Source: UBA5070 sp035352895
Lineage (GTDB): Bacteria > Fibrobacterota > Fibrobacteria > UBA5070
Direction: 5' to 3'
DNA: 64,000 nt
Assembly: GCA_035352895.1 (NCBI GenBank)
Contig: DAOPYN010000006.1
Location: 1 to 64,000, forward strand
The number at the start of each line of letters is the position of its first letter. The first letter of the stretch is position 1. The notes beneath the pieces were generated by a model, which did not search any database, was not told the DNA's origin, and saw nothing but the letters and a program-made list of their open reading frames with translations. Shown here in pieces: positions 53,012-61,248 of this stretch. Both the position numbers and the translations under genes were made by a program.

Positions 53012-53787
53012 ACCTGTTCGTGGTGATTCCCGCCTACCAGGCCGCTTCCACCCTGCGCGAGACCGTGGAGCGGATCCCTGCCACCGACTGGGACCGCATC
53101 CTGCGGTTGGCGATCGTGGAGGACGGCAGCCGCGACGCCACCGGCGAAGTCGCCCGGGAGCTCGCGTCCCGGTTTCCCAGGATCGAGGTCCTTTCCAACG
53201 GGCGGAACCTGGGCTACGGCCCCACCGTCAAGCGCGGCTTGGAAGAGGCCCGCCGCTCCGGCTGCGAGGTCGCGGCCGTGCTGCACGCCGACGGCCAGTA
53301 TCCCCCCGAACGCCTGGTGGAATTCGCCGACCTCTGCGTGGAGCGGAAATTGTCGCTCCTGCAGGGGTCGCGCCACCGCTCGGGAGGCGCGCGGCGCGGC
53401 GGGATGCCGCTCTACAAGATCGTGGCGGGCAAGCTCCTGGTGGCCCTGGAGAACAGGACGTTCGGGCTTCGCCTCACGGACTACCACTCGGGGTATCTGT
53501 TCCATCATCGTTCCGCCTTGGACCGCATCCCGTACGCGCGGCTGGGCGACTCCTTCGATTTCGACCTGCAGGCCATCGCCTGCGCCCGGGCGCTGGGCCT
53601 GGCGGTGGGCGAAGAGGCCATCGCCACCCGCTACGCGGGGGAGGAATCGCACCTGAACCCCGTCACCTACGGCCTGCGGGTGTTGAAGGTGCTGGCACGG
53701 TACAGGATGGGACATTTCAAAAGGATCTGCGCAGTGATCAGCCGCCCTTCGATACACCGCCTTCGGCGGCACTCAGGGAACGGCTGA
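53008..53787 (+). CDS. GT2-family glycosyltransferase with REP-encoded C-terminus
   Basis: A 259-residue GT-A glycosyltransferase resembling dolichyl/polyprenyl-phosphate sugar transferases: FVVIPAYQAASTLRETVERI, IVEDGSRDAT, NLGYGPTVKRGLEEA and the metal-binding LHADGQYPPERLVE. No membrane helices, so it works at the cytoplasmic face. It likely charges a lipid carrier or extends a glycan. The last ~15 residues (SRPSIHRLRRHSGNG) are encoded by a REP-like palindrome (53741-53784), so the native C-terminus was probably shorter or different. ATG overlaps the preceding stop (ATGA). Confidence 0.88.
   Translation: MNLFVVIPAYQAASTLRETVERIPATDWDRILRLAIVEDGSRDATGEVARELASRFPRIEVLSNGRNLGYGPTVKRGLEEARRSGCEVAAVLHADGQYPPERLVEFADLCVERKLSLLQGSRHRSGGARRGGMPLYKIVAGKLLVALENRTFGLRLTDYHSGYLFHHRSALDRIPYARLGDSFDFDLQAIACARALGLAVGEEAIATRYAGEESHLNPVTYGLRVLKVLARYRMGHFKRICAVISRPSIHRLRRHSGNG
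53741..53784 (+). repeat. REP-like palindromic element, left copy (inverted)
   Basis: Its reverse complement shares flanks GCCGTTCCCTGAG and TGTATCGAAGGGCGGC exactly with the copy at 53851-53896. The centre is a different palindrome (GCCGCCGAAGGCGG) that still folds. An outer inverted repeat, GTGATCAGCCG/CGGCTGATCAC, flanks it. It overlaps the GT2 3' end. Confidence 0.85.
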
Positions 53788-53850
53788 TCACATCGATCCA
53801 TCGCTTTCAATGGCTACCGTTGATCATAACCGATCGAAAAAGCGAAAGCC

Positions 53851-53896
53851 GCCGTTCCCTGAGAGCTTCGCGAAGCGAAGTGTATCGAAGGGCGGC
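53851..53896 (+). repeat. REP-like palindromic element, right copy
   Basis: Same flanks as the left copy but in the opposite orientation, with a centre reading GCTTCGCGAAGCGAAG that preserves pairing by different bases. The two copies lie tail to tail between convergent genes, ending 18 bases from the AlgX-like gene. Confidence 0.85.
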
Positions 53897-53914
53897 GGCT
53901 TCGGGGCCAGAGCC

Positions 53915-55090
53915 TCAGGGCATCTCTTCCAGGGCCCAACCCTTGTCGCCGAAGCGGATGTCGCGCTCCACGAATTCCCAGACCACCACCTTGGCGTGTT
54001 CCAGAAGCTTGGCCTTCTGGTGGAGTTTGCGACGCACCACCGTGCTCGCCCCGCCGTCGTTGACCACCGAAGACAGAGGCTGTCCGATCCGCAGGGCCAC
54101 CTGGGCGATGATGCCCGCCGCCTTGGGCTCGTCGGTCTGGTAGATGCGCGAGTAGCTGTCTCCAAGCCACAACACCGTTGCGGTGTCGCTGTCGGCGTAC
54201 GGAGCCTTGGACGTGTCCACCACCTGGAACGCTCCAACCGTTTCCGTCTTCCAGATGTCGCGACGCCTGGGCAGGGAACTCATTTCGCAGATGTCGCCCC
54301 AGCGCTCGATGGTGGTGTCGCGCAGACCGTAGCGCGAGGAATCGCGGAGTGCCGACACGGCAGGCAGAGCCAACAGATGCGAGGAAATGGCGTTTGCCGC
54401 CACCGCCACGCCCGCGGGCGACCAATGGGTGTCGCGATGCAGGTACAGGTCCACCGATGTGCTTTTTTTGGCCCGGCGCAGGGGCGTCACCAGATCCACC
54501 GCATCCACCCCGGAGGCTTTCAGTGAATCCAGGAGCATGAGGGTGGGCGAATGGAGGGAATCCACTTCGCCGCCCGCGAGCTTTTCCGGATAGATCGTGG
54601 GTTTGCCGGGCACCGGGACCACCACCAGGTGGATGCCCTTGGCCTTCAACTGGCGGTCCACGTCGCGGATGGCCACCAGGGGGCTCTTCACGTTCACGCG
54701 CTTGCCGTCCACGACGGTGTCGAAGCTTCCCAGGAAGAAGCGCTCCTGGTCCATCCGTGGACGCAACAGGAATTCCACGTCCGGGCGGTAGAACAGCCAG
54801 CCGTCCTTGCCCACCACCGCCTTGGATCCGGCGTTTCCAAACAGGTCGTACTGCAGTTGGAGAAGCCTGGGACGGATGGCCGATCCGACCACGGAGCGTT
54901 CGCGCGCCTCGGCGTCCCATCCATGGAGGTTTTCCTTGGAGGGAAAGCGCGTGAACAGATCCACCAGATGGACCCGCCCTTCCTTCCGGAAGTCGGACAC
55001 CGCCTGGTACAGGGGAATGCCCACCACCACGGCGAGGAGACTTCCGATCGCCACCCATTCCGCCAGCTTGGTTTGCCTTGGGTTGTCCAT
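53915..55090 (-). CDS. AlgX/AlgJ-like SGNH acetyltransferase, membrane-anchored
   Basis: 391 residues with an N-terminal signal-anchor (AEWVAIGSLLAVVVGIPLY). Core motifs: GSKAVVGKDGWLFYRPDVEF, LVVVPVPGKPTIYPEKLAG, catalytic Asp220-x-His222 in HRDTHWSPAGVAV, and Ser312 in VLWLGDSYSRIYQ. It is shorter than the lipoprotein at 47511-49448 and closer to the standard AlgJ/AlgX plan. It should transfer acetyl groups from the MBOAT six bases upstream to an exported polysaccharide in the periplasm. Last gene of the operon starting at 58510. Confidence 0.9.
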   Translation of the reverse strand: MDNPRQTKLAEWVAIGSLLAVVVGIPLYQAVSDFRKEGRVHLVDLFTRFPSKENLHGWDAEARERSVVGSAIRPRLLQLQYDLFGNAGSKAVVGKDGWLFYRPDVEFLLRPRMDQERFFLGSFDTVVDGKRVNVKSPLVAIRDVDRQLKAKGIHLVVVPVPGKPTIYPEKLAGGEVDSLHSPTLMLLDSLKASGVDAVDLVTPLRRAKKSTSVDLYLHRDTHWSPAGVAVAANAISSHLLALPAVSALRDSSRYGLRDTTIERWGDICEMSSLPRRRDIWKTETVGAFQVVDTSKAPYADSDTATVLWLGDSYSRIYQTDEPKAAGIIAQVALRIGQPLSSVVNDGGASTVVRRKLHQKAKLLEHAKVVVWEFVERDIRFGDKGWALEEMP

Positions 55091-55096
55091 GGGGCC

Positions 55097-56530
55097 TCAG
55101 AACTGGAAGTAGAGGAAAGGGTTGAAGGCCTGCCCGTACATGAAGCACAGACCCACCAGGAACAGCGAGAAGGACACCGCCAAGCGGGGCCAGGTCGCCT
55201 TCCGTCCGAATTCGTACGACTGGAAAGGCTGGGCCACGAACACCAGGCACAGGCCCATCACCAGCAGATGGTCCAATCGCCAGATCTGCGCGTCCAGAAG
55301 TCCGGACCACGCCGAGGCATGCCCCATTCCGAACATGGAACCCAGCATGGAGAGAGCGTGCGGGATGTCCTCGGCGCGGAAGAACACCCAGGCCACCACC
55401 ACGATGGTCATGGTCACCGCGATCCGCAACGGCCTGGGCAGGTGGCCGTAGAAGGGTCTCTTCCCCATCCAGCGCTCCAGCGCGAGCCAGCTCCCGTGGA
55501 TGGCGCCCCACACGATGAACTGCCACTGCGCCCCATGCCAGAATCCGCCCAGGAGCATCACCAGCGCAAGGTTGATGTAGGTGCGGGTCTCGCCCTTCCG
55601 GTTTCCGCCCAACGGGAAGTACAGGTATTCGCGCAGCCAGCTGGAAAGGCTGATGTGCCAGCGCCGCCAGAACTCCGTGATGCTTTCGGAGCGGTAGGGG
55701 GCGTCGAAGTTGCGGATCAGCTCGAACCCGAACATGCGCCCCAGCCCCAGGGCCATCACGGAGTACCCGTTGAAGTCGAAGTAGATCTGGAAGGTGTAGG
55801 CGAGCGCCCCCCACCAGGCCTGCAAGGTGGAAGGGGCTTCGGCGGCGAACACGGCATCGGCGACGGTGCCGGCGGGGTTGGCCAGGAGGATCTTCATGGC
55901 GAATCCCACGAAGAACAGGATCACTCCGGAAGAAAACAGGGAACGCGTGTGGTGCCTGGTGTGGAACTGCTTGGAGAGGATGTTGTAGCGCAGGATGGGC
56001 CCGGCCACCAACTGCGGGAACAGGGACACGAAGCACGAGAAGTCCGCGAACGACCGCACCGGACGTTCGCCCCGGTAGATGTCGATCACATAGCTCATGG
56101 AGTGGAAGGTGTAGAAGGAGATCCCGATGGGGAAGGCGATCCGGAAGATCTCGAAGCCGGGGTGGCCCAGGGCCACTAGGACGCGATCCAGGTTCACCTG
56201 CGCGAAGACCCCGTACTTGAAGACCGCCAGGAGCCCCAGGTTCATGCACATGGAAAGAACCAGCGCCACCTTCCGGCGACCCGAGGTGATGTCGTCCCGC
56301 CCCAGGTAGACGCCGCAGAAGTAGTCGAACACGTTGGTCCAGATCATCAACAGCACGAACCACGGTTCGAACCACGCGTAGAAAACGTATCCGGCGAGGG
56401 TCAACCAGAGGTTGCGCACGAAGAACGGCGATCGCTTCCCGTCGTCCTCCTTGCGGTAGGGCAGCAGGTAGTAGACCCCCAGCACCAACGGCAGGAACAG
56501 GAAGAGGAAGATCTCCTCGGTGAAGACCAC
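55097..56530 (-). CDS. MBOAT-family O-acyltransferase (AlgI-like)
   Basis: 477 residues, 10-12 membrane helices. Family start MVFTEEIFLFLFLPLVLGVYYLL, invariant His332 in GGFWHGAQW, and the conserved blocks FRRWHISLSSWLREYLY-like and IYFDFNGYSVMALGLGRMFG. AlgI-type proteins pass acetyl groups across the inner membrane for polymer O-acetylation by AlgJ/AlgX-type enzymes. The GTG start matches the canonical MVF opening; a GAGGA lies immediately before it, unusually close. It follows the lipoprotein gene by three bases and precedes its AlgX-like partner by six. Confidence 0.95.
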   Translation of the reverse strand: MVFTEEIFLFLFLPLVLGVYYLLPYRKEDDGKRSPFFVRNLWLTLAGYVFYAWFEPWFVLLMIWTNVFDYFCGVYLGRDDITSGRRKVALVLSMCMNLGLLAVFKYGVFAQVNLDRVLVALGHPGFEIFRIAFPIGISFYTFHSMSYVIDIYRGERPVRSFADFSCFVSLFPQLVAGPILRYNILSKQFHTRHHTRSLFSSGVILFFVGFAMKILLANPAGTVADAVFAAEAPSTLQAWWGALAYTFQIYFDFNGYSVMALGLGRMFGFELIRNFDAPYRSESITEFWRRWHISLSSWLREYLYFPLGGNRKGETRTYINLALVMLLGGFWHGAQWQFIVWGAIHGSWLALERWMGKRPFYGHLPRPLRIAVTMTIVVVAWVFFRAEDIPHALSMLGSMFGMGHASAWSGLLDAQIWRLDHLLVMGLCLVFVAQPFQSYEFGRKATWPRLAVSFSLFLVGLCFMYGQAFNPFLYFQF

Positions 56531-56533
56531 TCC

Positions 56534-57019
56534 TCAGATCCCCTGCGCCCAGGTGGCGAACCAGCGGGGGGACTTCTCCTGCGGGTAGTTGTCTTCCAAG
56601 GCTCCGGTCCAGGCCGAATCCAGAGGACGCAGCACCAGATAGTGCTTCTCGCCTTCGCGGAAGGTGGAAAGCGTGCCTCCCACCTTGCCTTTCTGGTCGT
56701 CCTGGATGGCGGAACGCGCCGTGCGGGGATCGTAGTGGGCCACCAGGATCTCGCCGGAGGCGAACGCGCCTTCCACCACCGTGTCCACGGAGTACTTCAT
56801 GACATAGGCGTACTTGTACAGGTCGTTTGCCGGGAATTGTCCGGAAACCTTCTGCAAGGTCCCCACCACCACCAGGCTTCCCTGGGCGGCGGGGCGCGCC
56901 GGAATCGCGATGGATGCCTTGGTGGCCTTCACGGAGGTCGCCTTCTTGTTGCAACCGGCCAGGGACAGGAAAAGCACGAGGCCGGCGGCAACGAACGGGA
57001 AGGATGTGCGCATGTTCAT
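56534..57019 (-). CDS. Small lipoprotein in the acetylation operon
   Basis: A 161-residue predicted lipoprotein with signal FVAAGLVLFLSLAGC. The mature domain is beta-rich (GSLVVVGTLQKVSGQFP, YVMKYSVDTVVEGAFASGEILVAHYDPRT), resembling small OB- or NTF2-like envelope proteins, but no family is recognised. ATG overlaps the TolB-like gene's stop (ATGA), and three bases separate it from the MBOAT. The operon suggests an accessory role in polymer export or acetylation. Confidence 0.75.
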   Translation of the reverse strand: MNMRTSFPFVAAGLVLFLSLAGCNKKATSVKATKASIAIPARPAAQGSLVVVGTLQKVSGQFPANDLYKYAYVMKYSVDTVVEGAFASGEILVAHYDPRTARSAIQDDQKGKVGGTLSTFREGEKHYLVLRPLDSAWTGALEDNYPQEKSPRWFATWAQGI

Positions 57020-58014
57020 TTCATCCAGGCGTCGGGCCAGCGGTCGTTGCCCGAGTGAAAGGTGAGGCGGACGGCCTTGTCGGCGCTCTCGCCGACCTTC
57101 AGCAGATGGATCTCGTAGTCGGCGATGTCGTGGTCGTGTCCGCGGTCGGTGGCCGCCCACACCAGCCATTTTCCGTCCTGCGAAAGCTGGGGGAAGTACT
57201 CGTGCGACCTCCGGCCGGGAAGGTCGATCCACTTCTGCTGGTTGGCGGACAACGCGCCGTGCTTTCCGGAGGCATCCAGCTCGTAGGCGTACAATTCCGT
57301 GCCGCCGTTGCCGGTGGGATTGACCCGCACCACGCGGTGCCCGCCGGGGAAGAAGGTCATCTGGCAGCCGCCGCCGGAAGCGGATTCGAACCACTGCTTG
57401 GTGGAGAGGTTCAGCACGCCCACCGATCGCTCCGATCCGCGCAGGGTGATCGCCAGGAACTTGCCGTCGGTGCTCATGTTGGGGTTCTGGGCGATTCCGC
57501 CCTTCAAGGAAGTCTTGCCGTCGACCAGCTTGGCCTCACCCGTGCCGTCGCCCTTGGCCGTGAAGACGTCGGCGCCGCGCGAGAACAGGATGGACCCGTC
57601 CGGACGCCAGGTGGCCCAGGTGGAGTTGGGCACCAGGAGCTTTTCGCCGCTGCCATCCACGTTGATGATCCACGTATCCCAGCGCTCGGGGAAATTCGCG
57701 TTGGTTTCCGCCGTCCAGTCGAGCTTGGAGCGGGTGAACAGGATCCGGGTCCCGTCCGGCGAAATCCGCGGGTACCAGTCGGTCTTGTTCCCCTTGGTGA
57801 CCTGACGGGTGTTCTGGCCGTCGGCGTCCATCGCGAAGATCTTGTGGTTGCCCACGCGGCTTGAAGACCACACGACGATCCCGTTGGCCTTGGCCCTAAG
57901 GGCCGCGAGCTTGGCCTGCTCGGAAGCGTCCGGGACCACCGGAGCTCCCTTGGGAGCCTGGGCCAGGGCCGCGGTGGCGACAAGAATCGGCAGAAGGAGA
58001 GCGGTGCGCTTCAT
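57016..58014 (-). CDS. Periplasmic TolB-like beta-propeller protein
   Basis: 332 residues with signal peptide RTALLLPILVATAALAQ. PD40/TolB repeats are seen: VVWSSSRVGNHKIFAMDADG, DWYPRISPDGTRILFTRSKL and EYFPQLSQDGKWLVWAATDRG. Such propellers bind proteins or carbohydrates in the periplasm; this is not a canonical tolB (no Tol-Pal neighbours). ATG 58014 has GAGG six bases upstream, overlapping the end of the preceding gene. Confidence 0.85.
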   Translation of the reverse strand: MKRTALLLPILVATAALAQAPKGAPVVPDASEQAKLAALRAKANGIVVWSSSRVGNHKIFAMDADGQNTRQVTKGNKTDWYPRISPDGTRILFTRSKLDWTAETNANFPERWDTWIINVDGSGEKLLVPNSTWATWRPDGSILFSRGADVFTAKGDGTGEAKLVDGKTSLKGGIAQNPNMSTDGKFLAITLRGSERSVGVLNLSTKQWFESASGGGCQMTFFPGGHRVVRVNPTGNGGTELYAYELDASGKHGALSANQQKWIDLPGRRSHEYFPQLSQDGKWLVWAATDRGHDHDIADYEIHLLKVGESADKAVRLTFHSGNDRWPDAWMK

Positions 58015-58021
58015 GGCGACC

Positions 58022-58510
58022 TCACTTGGCCTTGATGGTGAAGACGGCGTCGGAGATGTCGTTGATCCCACCCTCGTTGTAGTCCATCACCTTGAGCTTG
58101 CAGGAACTACCGACCGGGAAGGGGATGATCTTCCTTGCGCTCGAGCTATAGATCGAGTCCGGAATTCCGATTTTGGTGGAGGTTTCTCCCTGGAGCGAGG
58201 CATAATTGACTTGCTGGGAAGTGAGTTCGAGCCAATCGCTGCCGCCGCAATCCACCCTGATTCTCACTCCTCCGGTAGGGGTCAGATTTGCCGACTTTGC
58301 CTGGACCGTGTCGAGATTGAACACCACATGGATCGAATCTCCCACCTTGAACGCCTCTCCTCCATTCGGGGACACCACCGTCATGCCGTTCTGACCCACG
58401 GGTGCCGGTGTCGAAGCGGGAGGTGCGACGGGAGACGAATCGTCGCCGCAGGAGACGAGCAACGCGAACATGGCGCATCCCGCCAGGAGATGCTTGGAAG
58501 CGATGGACAT
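58022..58510 (-). CDS. Lipoprotein with Kre9/KNH-like Ig domain
   Basis: A 162-residue predicted lipoprotein: signal ASKHLLAGCAMFALLVSC, a Pro-rich linker (SSPVAPPASTPAPVG), then one Ig-like domain beginning TVVSPNGGEAFKVGDSIHVVF. This is the 'SPNGGE...G' motif of Kre9/KNH-type surface modules, ending in VMDYNEGGINDISDAVFTI. It is probably surface-exposed and carbohydrate-associated. First gene of the five-gene operon down to 53915. The start has GAGG seven bases upstream and a perfect TAAATTTG box. Confidence 0.82.
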   Translation of the reverse strand: MSIASKHLLAGCAMFALLVSCGDDSSPVAPPASTPAPVGQNGMTVVSPNGGEAFKVGDSIHVVFNLDTVQAKSANLTPTGGVRIRVDCGGSDWLELTSQQVNYASLQGETSTKIGIPDSIYSSSARKIIPFPVGSSCKLKVMDYNEGGINDISDAVFTIKAK

Positions 58511-58539
58511 GGATAGCCTCGAAAGAAAGGGTGTTGGAC

Positions 58540-58547
58540 CAAATTTA
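58540..58547 (-). promoter_or_regulatory. Putative -7 box TAAATTTG for the acetylation operon
   Basis: Perfect TAnnTTTG match on the minus strand, 29 bases before ATG 58510. The leader carries the GAGG SD. Confidence 0.5.
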
Positions 58548-58629
58548 CATGGACTCGTCGATCCGACTTCCCTTTGTAGGGCATGAATCATGCGCAAACA
58601 ACCAAAACAGTCCCACCAGGACTCGAAGC

Positions 58630-58637
58630 TATTTTGG
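58630..58637 (+). promoter_or_regulatory. Putative -7 box TATTTTGG
   Basis: Six bases before ATG 58644, inside the 13-mer GAAGCTATTTTGG that also precedes the gene at 50539. It supports 58644 over the upstream ATG at 58590. Confidence 0.4.
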
Positions 58638-58643
58638 TTTCCC

Positions 58644-59933
58644 ATGAATCACCGCCGACGGATCCTCCAAGGCCTTGTTCCTGCCATGGGCATCCTTGCC
58701 CTGCAAGGTTGCAACGAGCCCTGCCCGCCCTACCGCCCCAACTGCGCCGATGGCGCCGCATCGCCGATGCAATCGGCTCCGGCAGCGTTCGAGTCGGCGC
58801 CCTCCAAACGTTCCGCCGTCCAGGAAATCCCTGAGGGAATTTCCTGGACCACGTCAACTGAATCGCTTCAGAAATTCCTGGGCACCGACAGCTTCAAGAT
58901 CGCGCTGGCCACCGGCAAGCGACTGTACTTGCTGTTGCCGGATCCGGACAAGTCGAAGACCCCGCGCAGTATCCGAATGGACTTCGGCGACGAAGGCCCG
59001 AATGGGTATCCAGGTCGTCCAAACGAACCTCTCTTTTCGCCGGATGGACGCTGGCTCGCCTACATCGGAATTTTCTCCAAGGGACGAACGGATTCCTACG
59101 TGCGTGAGGCGGTGGCAGGCCTGGGTTGGCGCATTCCATTGACCCGCGACCAATCCGGCTCCCTTCCAACGACCGCCCACCCGCATTGGTCAACCAATGG
59201 CAAGGAGACTTGGATCTACGCTGTGGATGTTCCGTTGGAAACCTCCTGGAACCAAAGCACGAAGTCGGTCAACGGTTTCACTTGGCGCACCCGCTTCCTG
59301 GATTCGGCCATCGGTCCTTGGGAGGTTGCGGCGATCGACGGAAAATCCGTGCCAGGCGCATTCAAGGGCGGAGTTTCACGTGATCAGAAATGGGTTGTCA
59401 CCAGCTACCTGCAGACGGTTCTTTGGGAAGCCTCCAGCGGTAACGCATCGCTTCTCAATGGCGGCGATCAACAGTGCAATCCCAGCATCAACCCCTTTGC
59501 ATCCGGATCCAACACCGATTTTTTCATGATCCTTGGCTTCGGTGGCAGCAAGCCCGTTCCCACCGTGACCGGTTCCGTCCTCGAAGGCCAGCACGAGCAC
59601 CTGTGGATCTGGTCCAAGGAGGACAAGGCCGTCTGGGGCGCCGCCCTTCCCAACGTGGCCCCGCATCCTTCCGACGAAGTCCCCGGGCTTTCCTATTACG
59701 AGTGGCAGCGGCCCGAGTGGTCCACCCACCCCGACTTCGCCACCGCCTTCGCCAAGCGCACCGGCACGGACGACGGGGTGGGCTACGACCTGTTCATCGT
59801 CAAGCTGGGGCAAAGCGGCGGGGAGCTCGCCAACCACGACCGCACCACCCTCCTGGAACGCGGCCCGGTGCTGCGGGTGGCCACCGGATCCATCATCTCC
59901 TCCGACTGGAGCCATCTGTGGGTGAAGCCATGA
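58644..59933 (+). CDS. Lipoprotein with TolB-like repeats
   Basis: 429 residues from ATG 58644, which gives a normal lipoprotein signal (NHRRRILQGLVPAMGILALQGC). An upstream ATG at 58590 has a weak AGGG and would add 18 residues. The mature part contains propeller-like blades (NEPLFSPDGRWLAYIGIFSK, HPHWSTNGKETWIYAVDV, GGVSRDQKWVVTSYL), weaker than in the TolB-like protein at 57016. No catalytic motif. The following barrel-like gene overlaps the stop (ATGA), so the two probably work together at the outer membrane. Confidence 0.78.
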   Translation: MNHRRRILQGLVPAMGILALQGCNEPCPPYRPNCADGAASPMQSAPAAFESAPSKRSAVQEIPEGISWTTSTESLQKFLGTDSFKIALATGKRLYLLLPDPDKSKTPRSIRMDFGDEGPNGYPGRPNEPLFSPDGRWLAYIGIFSKGRTDSYVREAVAGLGWRIPLTRDQSGSLPTTAHPHWSTNGKETWIYAVDVPLETSWNQSTKSVNGFTWRTRFLDSAIGPWEVAAIDGKSVPGAFKGGVSRDQKWVVTSYLQTVLWEASSGNASLLNGGDQQCNPSINPFASGSNTDFFMILGFGGSKPVPTVTGSVLEGQHEHLWIWSKEDKAVWGAALPNVAPHPSDEVPGLSYYEWQRPEWSTHPDFATAFAKRTGTDDGVGYDLFIVKLGQSGGELANHDRTTLLERGPVLRVATGSIISSDWSHLWVKP

Positions 59934-61078
59934 TTTCCAAGCGCCTTGCGATCTCGCTCTTCGCCCTACCTCTGGGCGTGGCCACCCTGGCGATCCTGCC
60001 GGGACAATTCCTGTCCAGGGCGACCTCCGACGACCCGCGCGAGGCGGCCTGGAACGCCATCGGCGGCTGCGGCGCGGGCGGCGGGGCGGGCTCCGCCGGC
60101 GCGGGCAAGTGGATCGGGCGCGGCGCCACGGGCGGCCGCTACGACCTCCAGGTGATGCAGAACCGCACCCTGGGCGCCGACTACATCTACGACGCCACCG
60201 CGCTGGATCTTTCCACCAAGATCCTGGAGACCTACACGGTGGGTGTTTCCGGAAGCTGGAAGGCCAACACCTTCGAAATCGACCGCTACAAGACCGGCTC
60301 CGACCCCTACGGCACCAAGACCGAGGTGGTGGGCGGCTTTGGCGACCTGGGACTGTCCGTATCGCGAAACTTCGGGGACATGAACCAGCACATGGTGGGA
60401 CTCAGCCTGGGCCTGCCCACCGGTCGCCACGACATCAAGAGATTGTTCGACAACACCGACCCCGCCGACGGCACCCCCTGGATGCCTCCCCAGGTGCAGC
60501 CCGGCACGGGACACTACACCTTCGGCGTTTCCGCCGAAACGACCATCGACCGCGACTGGGGCTTGTACATCCTGGGAGGTAGCTACACCGCCGCCTGGGC
60601 CGTTGCCGCACCCTGCGGAAAAACGGGCAGCACTCTGGAACGCTACAAGGACTGCCAGGAGCACACGCCTTCTGCCTGGACCTGGAACCCCGCCGACCTT
60701 CGCCACAACCAGGACGACGACTACCACGGAGCCCCCGGCACCGGAGCCACACAGGCGGACAACCTGAGTCTGTACGCCCATGTGGGCTACAAGGAAGAGA
60801 TGGCCACCCAGTCCGGCGGCATCTCGCTGTCGATTCCCATGGCTCCCACCTACAGCTTCGAGAAGGGCCCCGGCGGTCCAGGAAGCACCGTGCGCAAGAG
60901 CCAGGACGTGACCCTGAAGCTGAGCTACGGGGTGGAACTGAACCTGAACCCCCGCAATTTCCCCATCTTCCTGGCGGTGGGCGTGCCCTGGACCCTGAAC
61001 CCCTTGGCCGACGGAAATCTCCCAGAAGTTCCACCCAACTACATCTTCACGGCGGGCATCAAGGGGACGTTCCTGTAG
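59930..61078 (+). CDS. Outer-membrane beta-barrel-like protein
   Basis: 382 residues with an N-terminal signal (KRLAISLFALPLGVATLAIL). A Gly/Ala-rich patch (AIGGCGAGGGAGSAGAGKW) precedes alternating amphipathic strands: GGRYDLQVMQNRTL, GGFGDLGLSVSRNFGD, MVGLSLGLPTGRHDIKR and HYTFGVSAETTIDRDWGLYI. The 'GDLGL ... LPTG' pattern resembles the MetA/phenol-degradation-type transporter barrels. The role could be a pore or surface anchor for the upstream lipoprotein. The Gly-Cys-Gly patch before the barrel is odd and unexplained. Confidence 0.68.
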   Translation: MISKRLAISLFALPLGVATLAILPGQFLSRATSDDPREAAWNAIGGCGAGGGAGSAGAGKWIGRGATGGRYDLQVMQNRTLGADYIYDATALDLSTKILETYTVGVSGSWKANTFEIDRYKTGSDPYGTKTEVVGGFGDLGLSVSRNFGDMNQHMVGLSLGLPTGRHDIKRLFDNTDPADGTPWMPPQVQPGTGHYTFGVSAETTIDRDWGLYILGGSYTAAWAVAAPCGKTGSTLERYKDCQEHTPSAWTWNPADLRHNQDDDYHGAPGTGATQADNLSLYAHVGYKEEMATQSGGISLSIPMAPTYSFEKGPGGPGSTVRKSQDVTLKLSYGVELNLNPRNFPIFLAVGVPWTLNPLADGNLPEVPPNYIFTAGIKGTFL

Positions 61079-61248
61079 ACCATCTCGCCCCGTGTCCCCT
61101 CTGCGACAAACCTCGGATCCTTGGGTCGGAATTTCGCGATCCCTTGACCCGATCTGACCCTTTCCGCACCGGGTGATATCTTTAGCCGCCCCCCAGTTCC
61201 GGAAGTACCGGAGGGGGATCGAACCGGATCTTGTTCCCGGAGTTGTTC

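Noticed and set aside
61144..61182. TTGACC with a downstream TATCTT as a sigma-70 promoter for tex
   Set aside because: The spacer is about 27 bases, far from 17; the TAnnTTT-type box alone is a better candidate.
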